Below, in pieces: positions 1-7,705 of a DNA stretch of 30,198 nt. The DNA lies in contig CAZHST010000035.1 of the NCBI GenBank assembly GCA_964535215.1, positions 1 to 30,198 on the forward strand, read 5' to 3'. Source of the stretch: JACQHM01 sp964535215. GTDB taxonomy: Bacteria > Methylomirabilota > Methylomirabilia > Methylomirabilales > JACQHM01. The notes below the pieces were generated by a model. That model did not search any database and had not been told where the DNA came from. It saw only the letters and a list, made by a program, of their open reading frames with translations. The translations under genes were made by a program, and so were the position numbers. Position 1 is the first letter of the stretch, and every line of letters begins with the position of its first letter.

Positions 1-1
1 T

Positions 2-181
2 ATCGAGGCAGGGCCCTCACGCCTCCTCCCCTTTTCCTCACCCAGCTCGGCCACCGCCGTTTTGAAACGCCTGGGGATGACCGACCAGGGGATCGTAGAG
101 CTTATGGCCATCGTGGATCACTACAACGGGCTGAATGCCTTCCTGGAAGGCCTGCAGATCGAATCGGACGTGAAACCGTAG
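2..181 (+). CDS. Carboxymuconolactone decarboxylase/AhpD-like protein, C-terminal fragment
   Basis: The window opens inside a plus-strand reading frame with no stop before TAG at 179-181, giving about 59 C-terminal residues. The end reads ...LKRLGMTDQGIVELMAIVDHYNGLNAFLEGL..., an all-helical pattern like the last helices of the carboxymuconolactone decarboxylase/AhpD fold (E-L-x-A-x-V-x-x-Y-N-x-x-N). In that family the reactive CxxC lies upstream, outside the window, so neither the catalytic residues nor the subfamily (peroxidase versus decarboxylase) can be judged. The gene ends 65 bases before the repeat-peptide gene on the same strand, so co-transcription is possible. The family assignment rests on a short helical signature and is only moderately secure. 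Confidence 0.5.
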   Translation: MEAGPSRLLPFSSPSSATAVLKRLGMTDQGIVELMAIVDHYNGLNAFLEGLQIESDVKP

Positions 182-217
182 ATCAGAAGGGACGGGAACC
201 CGGGGAAGTCAAAAAGC

Positions 218-245
218 GTTGTTACCTGTAGAAGGAGGTAACAAC
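218..245 (+). promoter_or_regulatory. Perfect 10-bp inverted repeat embedding the ribosome-binding site of the repeat-peptide gene
   Basis: GTTGTTACCT (218-227) and AGGTAACAAC (236-245) are exact reverse complements separated by an 8-base loop (228-235). The Shine-Dalgarno core AAGGAGG (232-238) is split between loop and right arm, and the ATG follows at 247. In mRNA the hairpin would partly hide the ribosome-binding site, so translation could depend on temperature, a protein or a small RNA. As DNA it could also be an operator. No promoter was recognised just upstream. The symmetry is seen directly; the function is inferred. Confidence 0.6.
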
Positions 246-246
246 C

Positions 247-495
247 ATGGCTGAAAGAACAGGCGTCTCCTCTTGGATCCTCTTGGTGATCATCGGGCTG
301 ATGGCAGCATCAGTCCTGCCCGTAGCCGCCGAGGAGATGATCATGCTCCGGGGTTACCCCAATATCTGGGTGCCCAAGTCAAAGCTCATCGGTGAACCGC
401 AGGCGGCCCTCCCTCACGAACAGCGGGAGCCGGAGGAGATGATCATGCTCCGGGGTTACCCCAATATCTGGGTGCCTAAGTCAAAGCTTGAATAA
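247..495 (+). CDS. Small secreted protein with a perfectly duplicated 19-residue motif
   Basis: This is an 82-residue protein of no recognised family. ATG 247 lies 8 bases after a strong Shine-Dalgarno (GAAGGAGGT). Residues 8-28 are a hydrophobic signal sequence ending VAA, suggesting signal peptidase I cleavage just before Glu29. The mature part is almost only two identical copies of EEMIMLRGYPNIWVPKSKL (residues 29-47 and 63-81) joined by a 15-residue linker (IGEPQAALPHEQREP); one Glu ends the protein. There are no cysteines. The copies differ by one synonymous base. The layout suggests an exported peptide or precursor with two active modules, but no maturation gene is visible nearby, so RiPP, pheromone and simple surface protein all remain open. 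It is the only complete plus-strand gene in the window. Confidence 0.8.
   Translation: MAERTGVSSWILLVIIGLMAASVLPVAAEEMIMLRGYPNIWVPKSKLIGEPQAALPHEQREPEEMIMLRGYPNIWVPKSKLE
331..488 (+). repeat. 56-bp direct repeat inside the secreted peptide gene
   Basis: Positions 331-386 and 433-488 are identical over 56 bases except C375/T477, a silent change in a Pro codon (CCC/CCT). The offset is 102 bases, exactly 34 codons, so the frame is kept. Near-perfect identity at silent sites points to a recent duplication or gene conversion rather than old divergence held by selection. Confidence 0.95.
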
Positions 496-534
496 GAGCG
501 AAGGACTTGCCTCTTCCACCCCAACCGTTAAAGA

Positions 535-605
535 CAGGGGCCGGTGCAGCGGGATGAACCCTTCATCTTCTCACCCCCTCCCCTCTTCCCATGCACCGGC
601 CCCTG
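535..605. repeat. Perfect 14-bp inverted repeat between converging genes
   Basis: CAGGGGCCGGTGCA (535-548) and TGCACCGGCCCCTG (592-605) are exact reverse complements around a 43-base pyrimidine-rich loop. The repeat lies in the gap (496-689) between the plus-strand peptide gene and the minus-strand pgsA end, where a bidirectional terminator is expected. There is no T-run on either side, and the loop is long for an intrinsic terminator, so it may instead be a protein-binding site or an RNA 3'-end stabiliser. Nothing else was seen in this gap. Confidence 0.6.
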
Positions 606-689
606 GCCCTCTTCCCTCCCTTCCAAGAGAGCAACCTACCTGCTGTAAGCTGAACCTGTTCGCGCCTCTTTGTTAGCGGCCCCGGGGTG

Positions 690-1226
690 TCAGACCGGGT
701 GACCATCCAGGAGCCTCGTCCCACGGTAGACGTAATCGAGGCCCGAAAGGATGGTGCAGGCTGCCGTCGTGATCACCAACGGGAAGAGGATCGAGTGGGC
801 AGGGGGAACGAAGTTGTCCAACATGGCAAAGAAGGCTGTGAGGAGCTGGAACCCTGTGGTGACCTTCCCTAAGATAGAGGGAGGGATGCCGATCTTGCCG
901 GAGAAGAGCAATAGGACCAGCGCGCCGCCGATGAGGATGAGATCCCGGCTGACGACCACGACGGCGAACCACCGGGGGATCTCCCGGAGGAAAGCCAAGG
1001 TCAGGAGGGAGGAGGTCAGGAGGAGCTTATCGGCCAGAGGATCGAGGATCATCCCGAGCTCCGTTTTCTGTCTGAAGGATCTCGCGATGAAACCGTCCAA
1101 AGCATCGGTCAGCCCCGCTAGGCTGAAGACGGCCAGGGCAGAGCCCAGCTTCCGGTACAAGAGCAGGGTGATGATGAGAGGGACCATCAGGATCCTCAAG
1201 ATGGTCAAACGATTGGCCAGGGTCAA
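690..1226 (-). CDS. pgsA: CDP-diacylglycerol--glycerol-3-phosphate 3-phosphatidyltransferase
   Basis: This is a 178-residue integral membrane enzyme that makes phosphatidylglycerol-phosphate from CDP-diacylglycerol and glycerol-3-phosphate, the committed step to anionic phospholipids. The complete CDP-alcohol phosphotransferase signature is visible: D41, D44-G45, A48-R49, G58, D62, D66, matching D-x2-DG-x2-AR-x8-G-x3-D-x3-D. Several hydrophobic segments flank it. The start is TTG at 1226, supported by GGAGG seven bases upstream; no better ATG exists. The SLH lipoprotein gene ends 31 bases upstream, so they may share a transcript. Glycerol-phosphate specificity is assumed from the overall PgsA resemblance; another CDP-alcohol transferase is possible. 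The window also holds a degenerate paralogue at 11068-11604. Confidence 0.88.
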   Translation of the reverse strand: MTLANRLTILRILMVPLIITLLLYRKLGSALAVFSLAGLTDALDGFIARSFRQKTELGMILDPLADKLLLTSSLLTLAFLREIPRWFAVVVVSRDLILIGGALVLLLFSGKIGIPPSILGKVTTGFQLLTAFFAMLDNFVPPAHSILFPLVITTAACTILSGLDYVYRGTRLLDGHPV

Positions 1227-1257
1227 CGGAGATCCTCCACCAGCTTGCCTTGGATGC

Positions 1258-2364
1258 TCACTTCAGGCCTTCTTTGACGCGAGCAATGGCTGAGATCGCC
1301 TCAATGCCAGAAAGGGGCTCTGTGGCGCCAAACCGGCCATCCGGCCTCGGCTCCAGAATCCCCTCCGAGGTCAGCCACAAGACGGCGTCATAGGCGTAAT
1401 GATCAGGGGTCATGTCGGTAAAAGGGGAAAGGAAACTCCTCGGGGAGGGCTGAGGGTTCCTCCGCCCTTTCAGCCGAGCGATGAGATCCTCGATCACGAT
1501 GGAAAAGTCCGCCCGGGAGACCGGTTTTTCAGGGGCAAAGGTATGATCGGGAAATGGTCCTAACCCCCTTAACCGCCACTCAACCGCCGTTTCGATCTCA
1601 GTCTTGTAGGGATGCCCTGCGAGATCGGTGGCACTGGGAAATTCCTGGGGGTTGCCCGTCGCCTTGGATACCTTTAGGATCCGAGGATCCACCCCTAGCT
1701 CCTTCACCAAAAGCGCAGCCAGGTCCCCCCTGGTCACCTTAGGAAGGAGCGCCACCCTCTTCCCCACGTCCGTCGAGAGGTTGGCCTGTTGGATCCGCTC
1801 CAGACGGCGGAGGGCAAAGAGGGCCTCGTCGGAAAATCCCCGGTTTAAGGCTAGCACCCTCCGGAACATGGAGCCGGCCTTTTCGAAACTGTAGGCCTTT
1901 TCGTAAGCCTTTCCCATGTAAAAATAGAGGGCTGGGTTCAGAGGGTCCTTCGCCCGTCCTGCCTCAAATTCTTTCTCAGCCGACTGGAGCCATCCTTCTC
2001 CGTGCTCGGCAGTGAAGACCCTGATCGCTGACGCGTGGACAGCAACGCCATCAAGCGATCTCGCCTTCTCCAGGGCGGCAAAGGCAACCTGAAACTCTCC
2101 CTGAGCTGCCTTAACAAGGGCGATCCCAAGATAGGCCGGAGCGTATTTTGGATCCTTTGCCTTTGCCCGCTCGAATTCTAAAAGGGCGTTCTCGTACTCG
2201 CCTTTGTCCAAGAACGCCATCCCATTGGAATAGCTATGTTCTGGAGAGTCTACCGGGACGGCAGAAGGGAGGGATCCAGCGCAGCCCGATCCCCACCCTA
2301 CGAGCGCCAGGACCGCAGCCCAGCCCTTGACAAAGGACCTGACCCGGTGAAGAGCCCTTTTCAC
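1258..2364 (-). CDS. TPR and S-layer-homology domain lipoprotein
   Basis: This is a 368-residue envelope protein. Residues 1-28 are basic then hydrophobic and end in GSGC (Cys28), a slightly degenerate lipobox because the -3 position is Gly rather than Leu/Val. TPR-like helices run from about 40 to 190 (e.g. GEYENALLEFERAKAKDPKY). The C-terminal third carries S-layer-homology-type segments, including a stretch with FTDM, HYAYDAVLWL, EGI and GRFG spacing typical of SLH modules. The start is GTG 2364 with AAGGAGG about eight bases upstream. Similar TPR-SLH lipoproteins occur near competence, pilus or envelope genes in deep-branching Gram-negatives. Cell-envelope attachment is inferred; no enzymatic motif is visible. 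Confidence 0.75.
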   Translation of the reverse strand: MKRALHRVRSFVKGWAAVLALVGWGSGCAGSLPSAVPVDSPEHSYSNGMAFLDKGEYENALLEFERAKAKDPKYAPAYLGIALVKAAQGEFQVAFAALEKARSLDGVAVHASAIRVFTAEHGEGWLQSAEKEFEAGRAKDPLNPALYFYMGKAYEKAYSFEKAGSMFRRVLALNRGFSDEALFALRRLERIQQANLSTDVGKRVALLPKVTRGDLAALLVKELGVDPRILKVSKATGNPQEFPSATDLAGHPYKTEIETAVEWRLRGLGPFPDHTFAPEKPVSRADFSIVIEDLIARLKGRRNPQPSPRSFLSPFTDMTPDHYAYDAVLWLTSEGILEPRPDGRFGATEPLSGIEAISAIARVKEGLK

Positions 2365-2424
2365 CCGTTCCCCTCCTTGACCAGGCGGCGGTCACCCAAG
2401 GTGGACACCCTCGGCCCATCCCCT

Positions 2425-3570
2425 CTAGGACCTGGCAACGAGGTCCCTGGAAGGAAAGGGTACCATCCCTCCAAGGTGCTCCTCAAGCTCCTCCTGGATC
2501 TTGAAGAGAAGTCCCTCAAGCCCTTCTCCCGTTTTGGCCGAGATGGCTACCCTCATCCCGCCGCTTCCGAAGACCAGGCTTCCCATACTGCCCAGCTTGT
2601 CCATCTTGTTATACACCTCGATGATCGGCTTCGCCGAAAGCCCGAGCTCGGTAAGAAGCCCTTCAACCACCTGGCGTTGAACCTCCATCCGGGGATGGCT
2701 TGCATCGATCACGTGGAGCAGCAGATCGGCTTCAGCGACCTCCTCGAGGGTCGCCTTGAACGCCTCAATCAGTTGAAGGGGGAGCTTCCTAATAAACCCC
2801 ACGGTATCGGAGAGAAGGACGGGCCGCCCATTCGGGAGGAGAACCCGGCGAATGGTCGGGTCCAGGGTGGCGAAGAGCTGATCCTCCACCGGAACCGTCG
2901 CATAGGTTAAGGCGTTAAACAAGGTTGACTTTCCCGCATTGGTGTAGCCGACCAGGGCGAGGGTCGGGAGGGAGAATCTTCGCCGTGGTCTCCTCAGCAA
3001 CGCCCGGTGCCTTCGAACCTTGACGAGCTCCTCCTTGATCTTCTTCACCCGCCTTCTGATGGTCCGGCGGTCCATCTCCAGCTTGGTCTCCCCCGGCCCC
3101 CGGGTCCCGATCCCGCCTCCTGTACGGGAGAGGTCAACCCCTTTCCCCACCAGCCTGGGGAGGAGGTAGGTCAGCTGGGCCAGCTCGACCTGGAGTTTCC
3201 CCTCCTTTGTCCTCGCCCGCTGGGCGAAGATGTCCAGGATGAGACCGGTCCGGTCAACTACCTTTTTCCCGATGAGGGTTTCGAGATTCCGCTGCTGGGA
3301 ACCAGAAAGTTCCTCGTCAACGATGACCAGGTCAACCTCCTGGCGGCAAAGATCTTTCACCTCAAGGGCCTTCCCAGGACCGATGAGATACCGGGGATCC
3401 GGCTCCGAACGTTCCTGGAGGAGCTTCCCCTTGACCTCTGCCCCAGCCGATGTGGCTAGAAGCTCGAGCTCTTCCAGGGACTCTTCGGCCTCCCACCGAC
3501 GCTGATGGGGAAGCTTGAGTCCGATGAGCAGGGCCACCTCTTTCCTCCCGTTGGTCATCTGTTCGATCAC
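2425..3570 (-). CDS. hflX: Ribosome-associated GTPase HflX
   Basis: This is a 381-residue GTPase that binds the large ribosomal subunit; relatives split stalled or hibernating 70S ribosomes. The N-terminal HflX domain contains the signature LSRTGGGIGTRGPGE (148-161) followed by a basic linker of helices (165-200). The G domain has G1 GYTNAGKST (208-216), G3 DTVGF and G4 NKMD. The C-terminal extension is short compared with the roughly 430-residue enterobacterial form. The start is GTG 3570 with GAGGAGG five bases before it, overlapping the tyrA stop by four bases (GTGA), so translation is probably coupled. HflX and the long HPF at 17503-18036 both act on hibernating ribosomes, though they are not adjacent here. 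Confidence 0.93.
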   Translation of the reverse strand: MIEQMTNGRKEVALLIGLKLPHQRRWEAEESLEELELLATSAGAEVKGKLLQERSEPDPRYLIGPGKALEVKDLCRQEVDLVIVDEELSGSQQRNLETLIGKKVVDRTGLILDIFAQRARTKEGKLQVELAQLTYLLPRLVGKGVDLSRTGGGIGTRGPGETKLEMDRRTIRRRVKKIKEELVKVRRHRALLRRPRRRFSLPTLALVGYTNAGKSTLFNALTYATVPVEDQLFATLDPTIRRVLLPNGRPVLLSDTVGFIRKLPLQLIEAFKATLEEVAEADLLLHVIDASHPRMEVQRQVVEGLLTELGLSAKPIIEVYNKMDKLGSMGSLVFGSGGMRVAISAKTGEGLEGLLFKIQEELEEHLGGMVPFPSRDLVARS

Positions 3571-4439
3571 CTGACCTCCTCAAGACCCTTACGGGCCATC
3601 TTGGCTCGTTCGAACTCCTGGTAAAGGCCAGGGCCATCTCCAAGCCGGATGAGGGTTTCGAGACGATCCAGGGCCTTCCGAAACCGCCCAAGCATGGTGA
3701 TGAGATCCTCCCGGTTAAAGAGACAGATGTCTCGCCACATGGCCGGGTGGCTCATGGCGATCCGGGTGAAGTCTTTCAGACCCCCCGCCGCGAAGACCGA
3801 CATGTAGCTGGCCCCATCATCGAGGTCCAGGAGGGCTCCAATCAGGGAATAGGCAACCAGGTGGGGGAGGTGGCTCACAGCCGCAAAAATCTGATCATGA
3901 AGCTCGGGAGTCATCACGATCACCTCCGACCCCACCCGCTCCCATAGGGCTTTGACCTGTTCAAGGGCTCCCTGATCGGTCCGAGGGGTGGGGGTAAGGA
4001 CGCACTTGGCCCCTTGGAAAAGATCAGCCATTGCCGCTTCAACCCCTGACCTCTCCCGTCCCGCGATCGGATGGCCTCCCACAAAGGCGGCCTCCAAAGG
4101 GAGAATGCTCTCCAGGGTTTTAACCACCGAACCTTTGACACTGCCTACATCAGTCAGGATGGTTCCCCGTCGGAGATGGGGAGCGACCGTCGAGGCGATG
4201 GCCGGGATGGCACCGACGGGGGTAGCCAGGACAATCAGATCAGCCTCTTGGGCGGGCTCGCAGGGATCGGGAAAGGCGACGTCCACGATCCCCAGGGCCT
4301 TCGCCTTCTCAAGGTTCTCGGGACCCAGATCCACTCCCAGCACTTCCCGGACGATTCCCCTTCGCCTCAGCGCCAGGGCTAGGCTCCCGCCGATCAATCC
4401 AATCCCAACAATCAGGACCTTGTCAAAGAGATGTCTCAT
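3567..4439 (-). CDS. tyrA: Prephenate dehydrogenase
   Basis: This 290-residue enzyme oxidatively decarboxylates prephenate to 4-hydroxyphenylpyruvate, the tyrosine branch, in the cytoplasm. A Rossmann dinucleotide loop GIGLIGGSLA occupies about residues 12-21, followed by an acidic residue at the end of strand 2 (GVDLG), which favours NAD over NADP. The GGHPIAGRERSG stretch holds the family's substrate-binding His. The C-terminal helical dimerisation domain has the usual SHLPHLVAYSL motif. No ACT domain is fused, so feedback by tyrosine, if any, must act elsewhere. The start ATG 4439 follows the aroF stop by ten bases, and the stop overlaps hflX. Arogenate cannot be excluded as the substrate from sequence alone. 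Confidence 0.93.
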   Translation of the reverse strand: MRHLFDKVLIVGIGLIGGSLALALRRRGIVREVLGVDLGPENLEKAKALGIVDVAFPDPCEPAQEADLIVLATPVGAIPAIASTVAPHLRRGTILTDVGSVKGSVVKTLESILPLEAAFVGGHPIAGRERSGVEAAMADLFQGAKCVLTPTPRTDQGALEQVKALWERVGSEVIVMTPELHDQIFAAVSHLPHLVAYSLIGALLDLDDGASYMSVFAAGGLKDFTRIAMSHPAMWRDICLFNREDLITMLGRFRKALDRLETLIRLGDGPGLYQEFERAKMARKGLEEVR

Positions 4440-4449
4440 CGCTCAGCCT

Positions 4450-5465
4450 TTAGAGGCTTCTCCCAACGGCCTCGGCGACCCGCCGTAACGACTCCATCAT
4501 TCGGGCAAAGACCTCAGGGAGAAGGGCCTGGGGACCATCGGAGAGGGCCTCTTCGGGCTTGGGATGGACCTCAACCATGATGCCGTCAGCCCCCGCTGCC
4601 ACAGCGGCCAGGGCCATGGGCGGGACCAGATCCCACTTGCCGGTACCATGGCTCGGGTCCACGACCACAGGGAGGTGCGAAAGCTGCTTGATCAAAGGAA
4701 CGGCGGAAAGGTCAAGGGTGTTCCTGGTCGAATCCTCAAAGGTGCGAATCCCCCGTTCACAGAGGATGACATGATAATTGCCCTCCGACATGATGTATTC
4801 GGCCGCCAGGAGCAACTCCTTGATCGTGGCACTCATCCCCCGCTTCAGCATGACCGGTTTCCGGCGTCCCCCCACCTCCTTTAGGAGCCTAAAGTTCTGC
4901 ATGTTCCTGGCCCCGATCTGGATAAGGTCGGCATGCTCGAAGACAAGGTCTGCCTCCCGCGTGTCCATCAGCTCCGTGACGATGGGAAGCCCCGTTTCCT
5001 GCTTGGCCTCCATAAGATACCGGAGGCCCTCCACCCCCAGTCCCTGGAAGGAGTAAGGGGAGGTCCGGGGTTTGAAGGCACCCCCCCTGAGGAGGTGAGC
5101 CCCCGCCGCCTTCACCTCCTTGGCAATGTGGAGGAGACGCTCCGCGCTCCCACAGCCAGGAAGGCACACACCATGACCACCACCCCCCTCCCCCCTACCG
5201 TGACGCCGCTCACATCAATAACGGAGCCCTGAGGCTTGAACTCTCGGCTCGCCAGCTTGTACGGCTTCAGGATGGGGAGGACCTGCTCCACACCGGGCAA
5301 GGCTTCCAGGGGCTTCTCCTGGATGATCCGCTCATCACCGATGACCCCGATGATGGTCCGCTCCACCCCCCGGGAGACGTGGGGCGTCAAACCAAAACTC
5401 TCGATCTTCTCCAAGACGTGATCAATCTCTTCCTGGGTGGCATGAGGCTTCAAGACGATGATCAT
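4450..5465 (-). pseudogene. aroF: DAHP synthase (type I-beta), frameshifted at the GPC metal-binding motif
   Basis: Intact, this gene would encode 3-deoxy-7-phosphoheptulonate synthase, condensing PEP and erythrose-4-phosphate to open the shikimate pathway. Frame one (ATG 5465, SD AGGAGGGACGT) supplies the ferredoxin-like regulatory domain (1-70) and the lead-in GGRGVVVM. Frame two supplies the barrel down to TGA/TAG at 4450: LRGGAFKPRTSPYSFQGLG, IGARNMQN, MLKRG, DPSHG, MVEVH and SDGPQ, all conserved. The frame break falls at about 5146-5172, where relatives have A-G-P-C-(A/S)-V-E-S; the Cys is a metal ligand. The net shift equals +2 or -1 base, and a GTGTGTG tract lies in the damaged stretch. 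All other ligands (His, Glu, Asp) survive. It is either a real loss or a sequence error; the two frames together match the usual length of about 338 residues. Confidence 0.82.
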
Positions 5466-5497
5466 ACGTCCCTCCTGTTAAATCCGCAGGTGCCGGT

Positions 5498-6604
5498 TCA
5501 ATCGGAGCCCAGGATCTCTCGAAGAGCAGAGATGAACCGCTCGTTCTCCTGAGGCGTGCCGATGGTCACCCTGAGATGTCGTGGTAACCCGTACATCCCC
5601 ATGGGGCGGACGATCACCCCTTTCCTCATCAGGGCCTGAGCGATGGCCTTTCCATCCCCCCCCACGTTGACCAGGAGGAAGTTGGCCGCCGTCGGGACGA
5701 AGGGGAGCCCTAAGGCCGAGAGTTGCTCATAGAGGTACCGCTTCCCAAGCTCGTTCAGCCGTCGTGAGGTCGCCAGGTGGTTGACATCTTCAAGGGCCGC
5801 CAGGGCACCGACCTGGGCCAACGAGTTGACGTTGAACGGCTCCCGGGCCCGGTTCAAGAGGCCGATAAGCGGAGGGGGGGCAATTCCATAGCCAACCCTT
5901 AACCCGGCAAGACCGTAGATCTTCGAGAAGGTCCTGAGCGTTAAGACGTATCGTCCCTCGGTCACGTATCGGATGGTGTCGGGCTGGAGATCCTCGGGCA
6001 TATACTCGTAGTAGGCCTCGTCGAAGAGAACGATGACCTCCTCGGGGACCTTCTCCATAAAGGTCTCGATCTCGTGGGGGGTGACGGCTGTCCCTGTGGG
6101 ATTGTTGGGGTTTCCGACGAAGATCATCTTTGTCTTGGGGGTGATCCACCGGACCATCTCCCCCAGGTCGTGCCGGTAGTCCCTTAACGGCACGAGGATT
6201 TGACGGCTCCCGGTCATCTGGACGACCGATCTGTACACGATGAAGGCTGGATCGGCGATGATGGCTTCATCTTCAGGGGTTAAGAAGCACCGGGCGACCA
6301 GCTCGATCAGCTCGTTAGAACCATTCCCCAGAATGAAGCACTCCATGTCCAGGTTGAACTTTCTGGCCAGGGCCTGTCTCAGGTAGTAGCCTCCCCCATC
6401 GGGATACCGGTTGATCCCCCCCAGGGCGTTCCGGATCGCTTGAAGGGCCAGAGGAGAAGGGCCCAAGGGATTCTCGTTGGAGGCGAGCTTCACCGCATCC
6501 TTCACCCCCAGCTCCCGCTCCACCTCCTCGATGGGTTTCCCCGGCGAATAAGGGGTCAGGTCTTTCAGGTAGGGAGAAGCCAACTCCTCGATGGGTCTTC
6601 CCAT
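5498..6604 (-). CDS. hisC: Histidinol-phosphate/aromatic aminotransferase
   Basis: This is a 368-residue class I/II PLP-dependent aminotransferase. HisC-type motifs are present: SNENPLGPSP near residue 42, NRYPDGGG near 65, NPNNPTG near 165, FDEAYYEY near 194, the Schiff-base lysine K228 in TFSKIYGLAGLRVGYG, and R-type carboxylate binding near the end (LRVTIG). The enzyme swaps an amino group between glutamate and imidazole-acetol phosphate. Its place between pheA and aroF/tyrA suggests that here it also, or mainly, transaminates phenylpyruvate and hydroxyphenylpyruvate. ATG 6604 has AAGG upstream; the pheA stop is 15 bases before. Substrate preference cannot be read from the sequence. Confidence 0.9.
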   Translation of the reverse strand: MGRPIEELASPYLKDLTPYSPGKPIEEVERELGVKDAVKLASNENPLGPSPLALQAIRNALGGINRYPDGGGYYLRQALARKFNLDMECFILGNGSNELIELVARCFLTPEDEAIIADPAFIVYRSVVQMTGSRQILVPLRDYRHDLGEMVRWITPKTKMIFVGNPNNPTGTAVTPHEIETFMEKVPEEVIVLFDEAYYEYMPEDLQPDTIRYVTEGRYVLTLRTFSKIYGLAGLRVGYGIAPPPLIGLLNRAREPFNVNSLAQVGALAALEDVNHLATSRRLNELGKRYLYEQLSALGLPFVPTAANFLLVNVGGDGKAIAQALMRKGVIVRPMGMYGLPRHLRVTIGTPQENERFISALREILGSD

Positions 6605-6619
6605 AGGGTCTGCCTTGGC

Positions 6620-7705
6620 TCAAGATGTCTCGTCATAAGTCCCTTTAGGATAGGAACCGAGGACCTTCAGGAAGAGACACTCCTCGGCAACGGCGTCGAG
6701 GGCTATCTTGACCCGCCTCTCCTCGACGTGCCCTTCAAAGTCCACATAGAAGATGTACTCCCAGGCCTTTTGCCGAGAAGGCCGCGACTCGATCTTGGTC
6801 AAGTTGATCCGGTTCACGGCAAAGGGTTCCAGCATCCGATACAAGGCACCCACCCGATCCCTGATGGAGAACATGATGGACGTCTTGTCGTTCCCGGTAG
6901 GGGGAGCGGGTTTTTTCCCGACCACGAGAAAGCGGGTGTAGTTGTGGGGGTTGTCCTCGATCCGCCGAGACACGGTTTTTAGGCCGTAAAGCTCGGCAGC
7001 CAGCTCCGAGGCGATGGCCGCCGCTTGAGGGTCTTGGGCGGCCAGCTCTGCCGCTGCCGCCGTGCTCCCAACCTCAAAGATGGCCGCGTGAGCCAGGTTC
7101 GCCTCGAGCCACTTCTTGGACTGGGCAATGGCATGGGGATGGGAGTAGACCTTGGTGATCTTGTCCAAGTCAACCGTGAGGGAGAGGAGGTTGTGGGAGA
7201 CCCGGAGGAGGATCTCGCCGGAGATCTTCAGCCCCGAGTCCACGAACATATCCAGGGTATGGCTCACAACCCCTTCGCTGGAGTTCTCAATGGGGACGAC
7301 ACCAAAGTCCACGTTTCCCTTCTCCACCTCGGCGAACACATCCGCAATGGTCCTGACAGGGATGAAGTGGGCGGAGAGGCCGAACCGCTTCATACACGCC
7401 AGGTGGGTAAAGGTCGCCCTGGGCCCCAGGTACGCCACCCGGACGGGGTACTCGAGGGAGAGGCAGGCCGAGATGATCTCCCGGAAGACAGGTCGGATCG
7501 CCTCGCTGGGGAACGGTCCGGTGTTCTGCTTCAAGAGGCGGGTAAAGATCTCCTCCTCGCGCTGCGGGACGTGGAAGTCGAGGTTCTCCTTGGCCTTCTC
7601 CCTTCCAATCTCAACGACAAACCCCGCCCGCTTGTTCAAAAGCTCGAGGATCTGGGAGTCCACCTCATCGATCTTCTTTCGAAGCTCAGCAATCCGGATC
7701 GACAA
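6620..7705 (-). CDS. pheA: Bifunctional chorismate mutase/prephenate dehydratase (P-protein)
   Basis: This 361-residue protein converts chorismate to prephenate and then to phenylpyruvate. Residues 1-85 are an AroQ-type chorismate mutase (IDEVDSQILELLNKRA..., then KAKE and the R-E-E-E helix). Residues 90-275 form the prephenate dehydratase domain with YLGPRATFTH, VPIENSSEG and NYTRFLVVG. Residues 280-350 form an ACT domain with GALYRMLEPF and KIESRPSR, the motifs that bind phenylalanine, so feedback inhibition is expected. The start is TTG 7705 with AAGGAGGT five bases upstream. It overlaps the 3' end of scpB by 20 bases, tying the aromatic cluster to the scp genes. Confidence 0.95.
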   Translation of the reverse strand: MSIRIAELRKKIDEVDSQILELLNKRAGFVVEIGREKAKENLDFHVPQREEEIFTRLLKQNTGPFPSEAIRPVFREIISACLSLEYPVRVAYLGPRATFTHLACMKRFGLSAHFIPVRTIADVFAEVEKGNVDFGVVPIENSSEGVVSHTLDMFVDSGLKISGEILLRVSHNLLSLTVDLDKITKVYSHPHAIAQSKKWLEANLAHAAIFEVGSTAAAAELAAQDPQAAAIASELAAELYGLKTVSRRIEDNPHNYTRFLVVGKKPAPPTGNDKTSIMFSIRDRVGALYRMLEPFAVNRINLTKIESRPSRQKAWEYIFYVDFEGHVEERRVKIALDAVAEECLFLKVLGSYPKGTYDETS

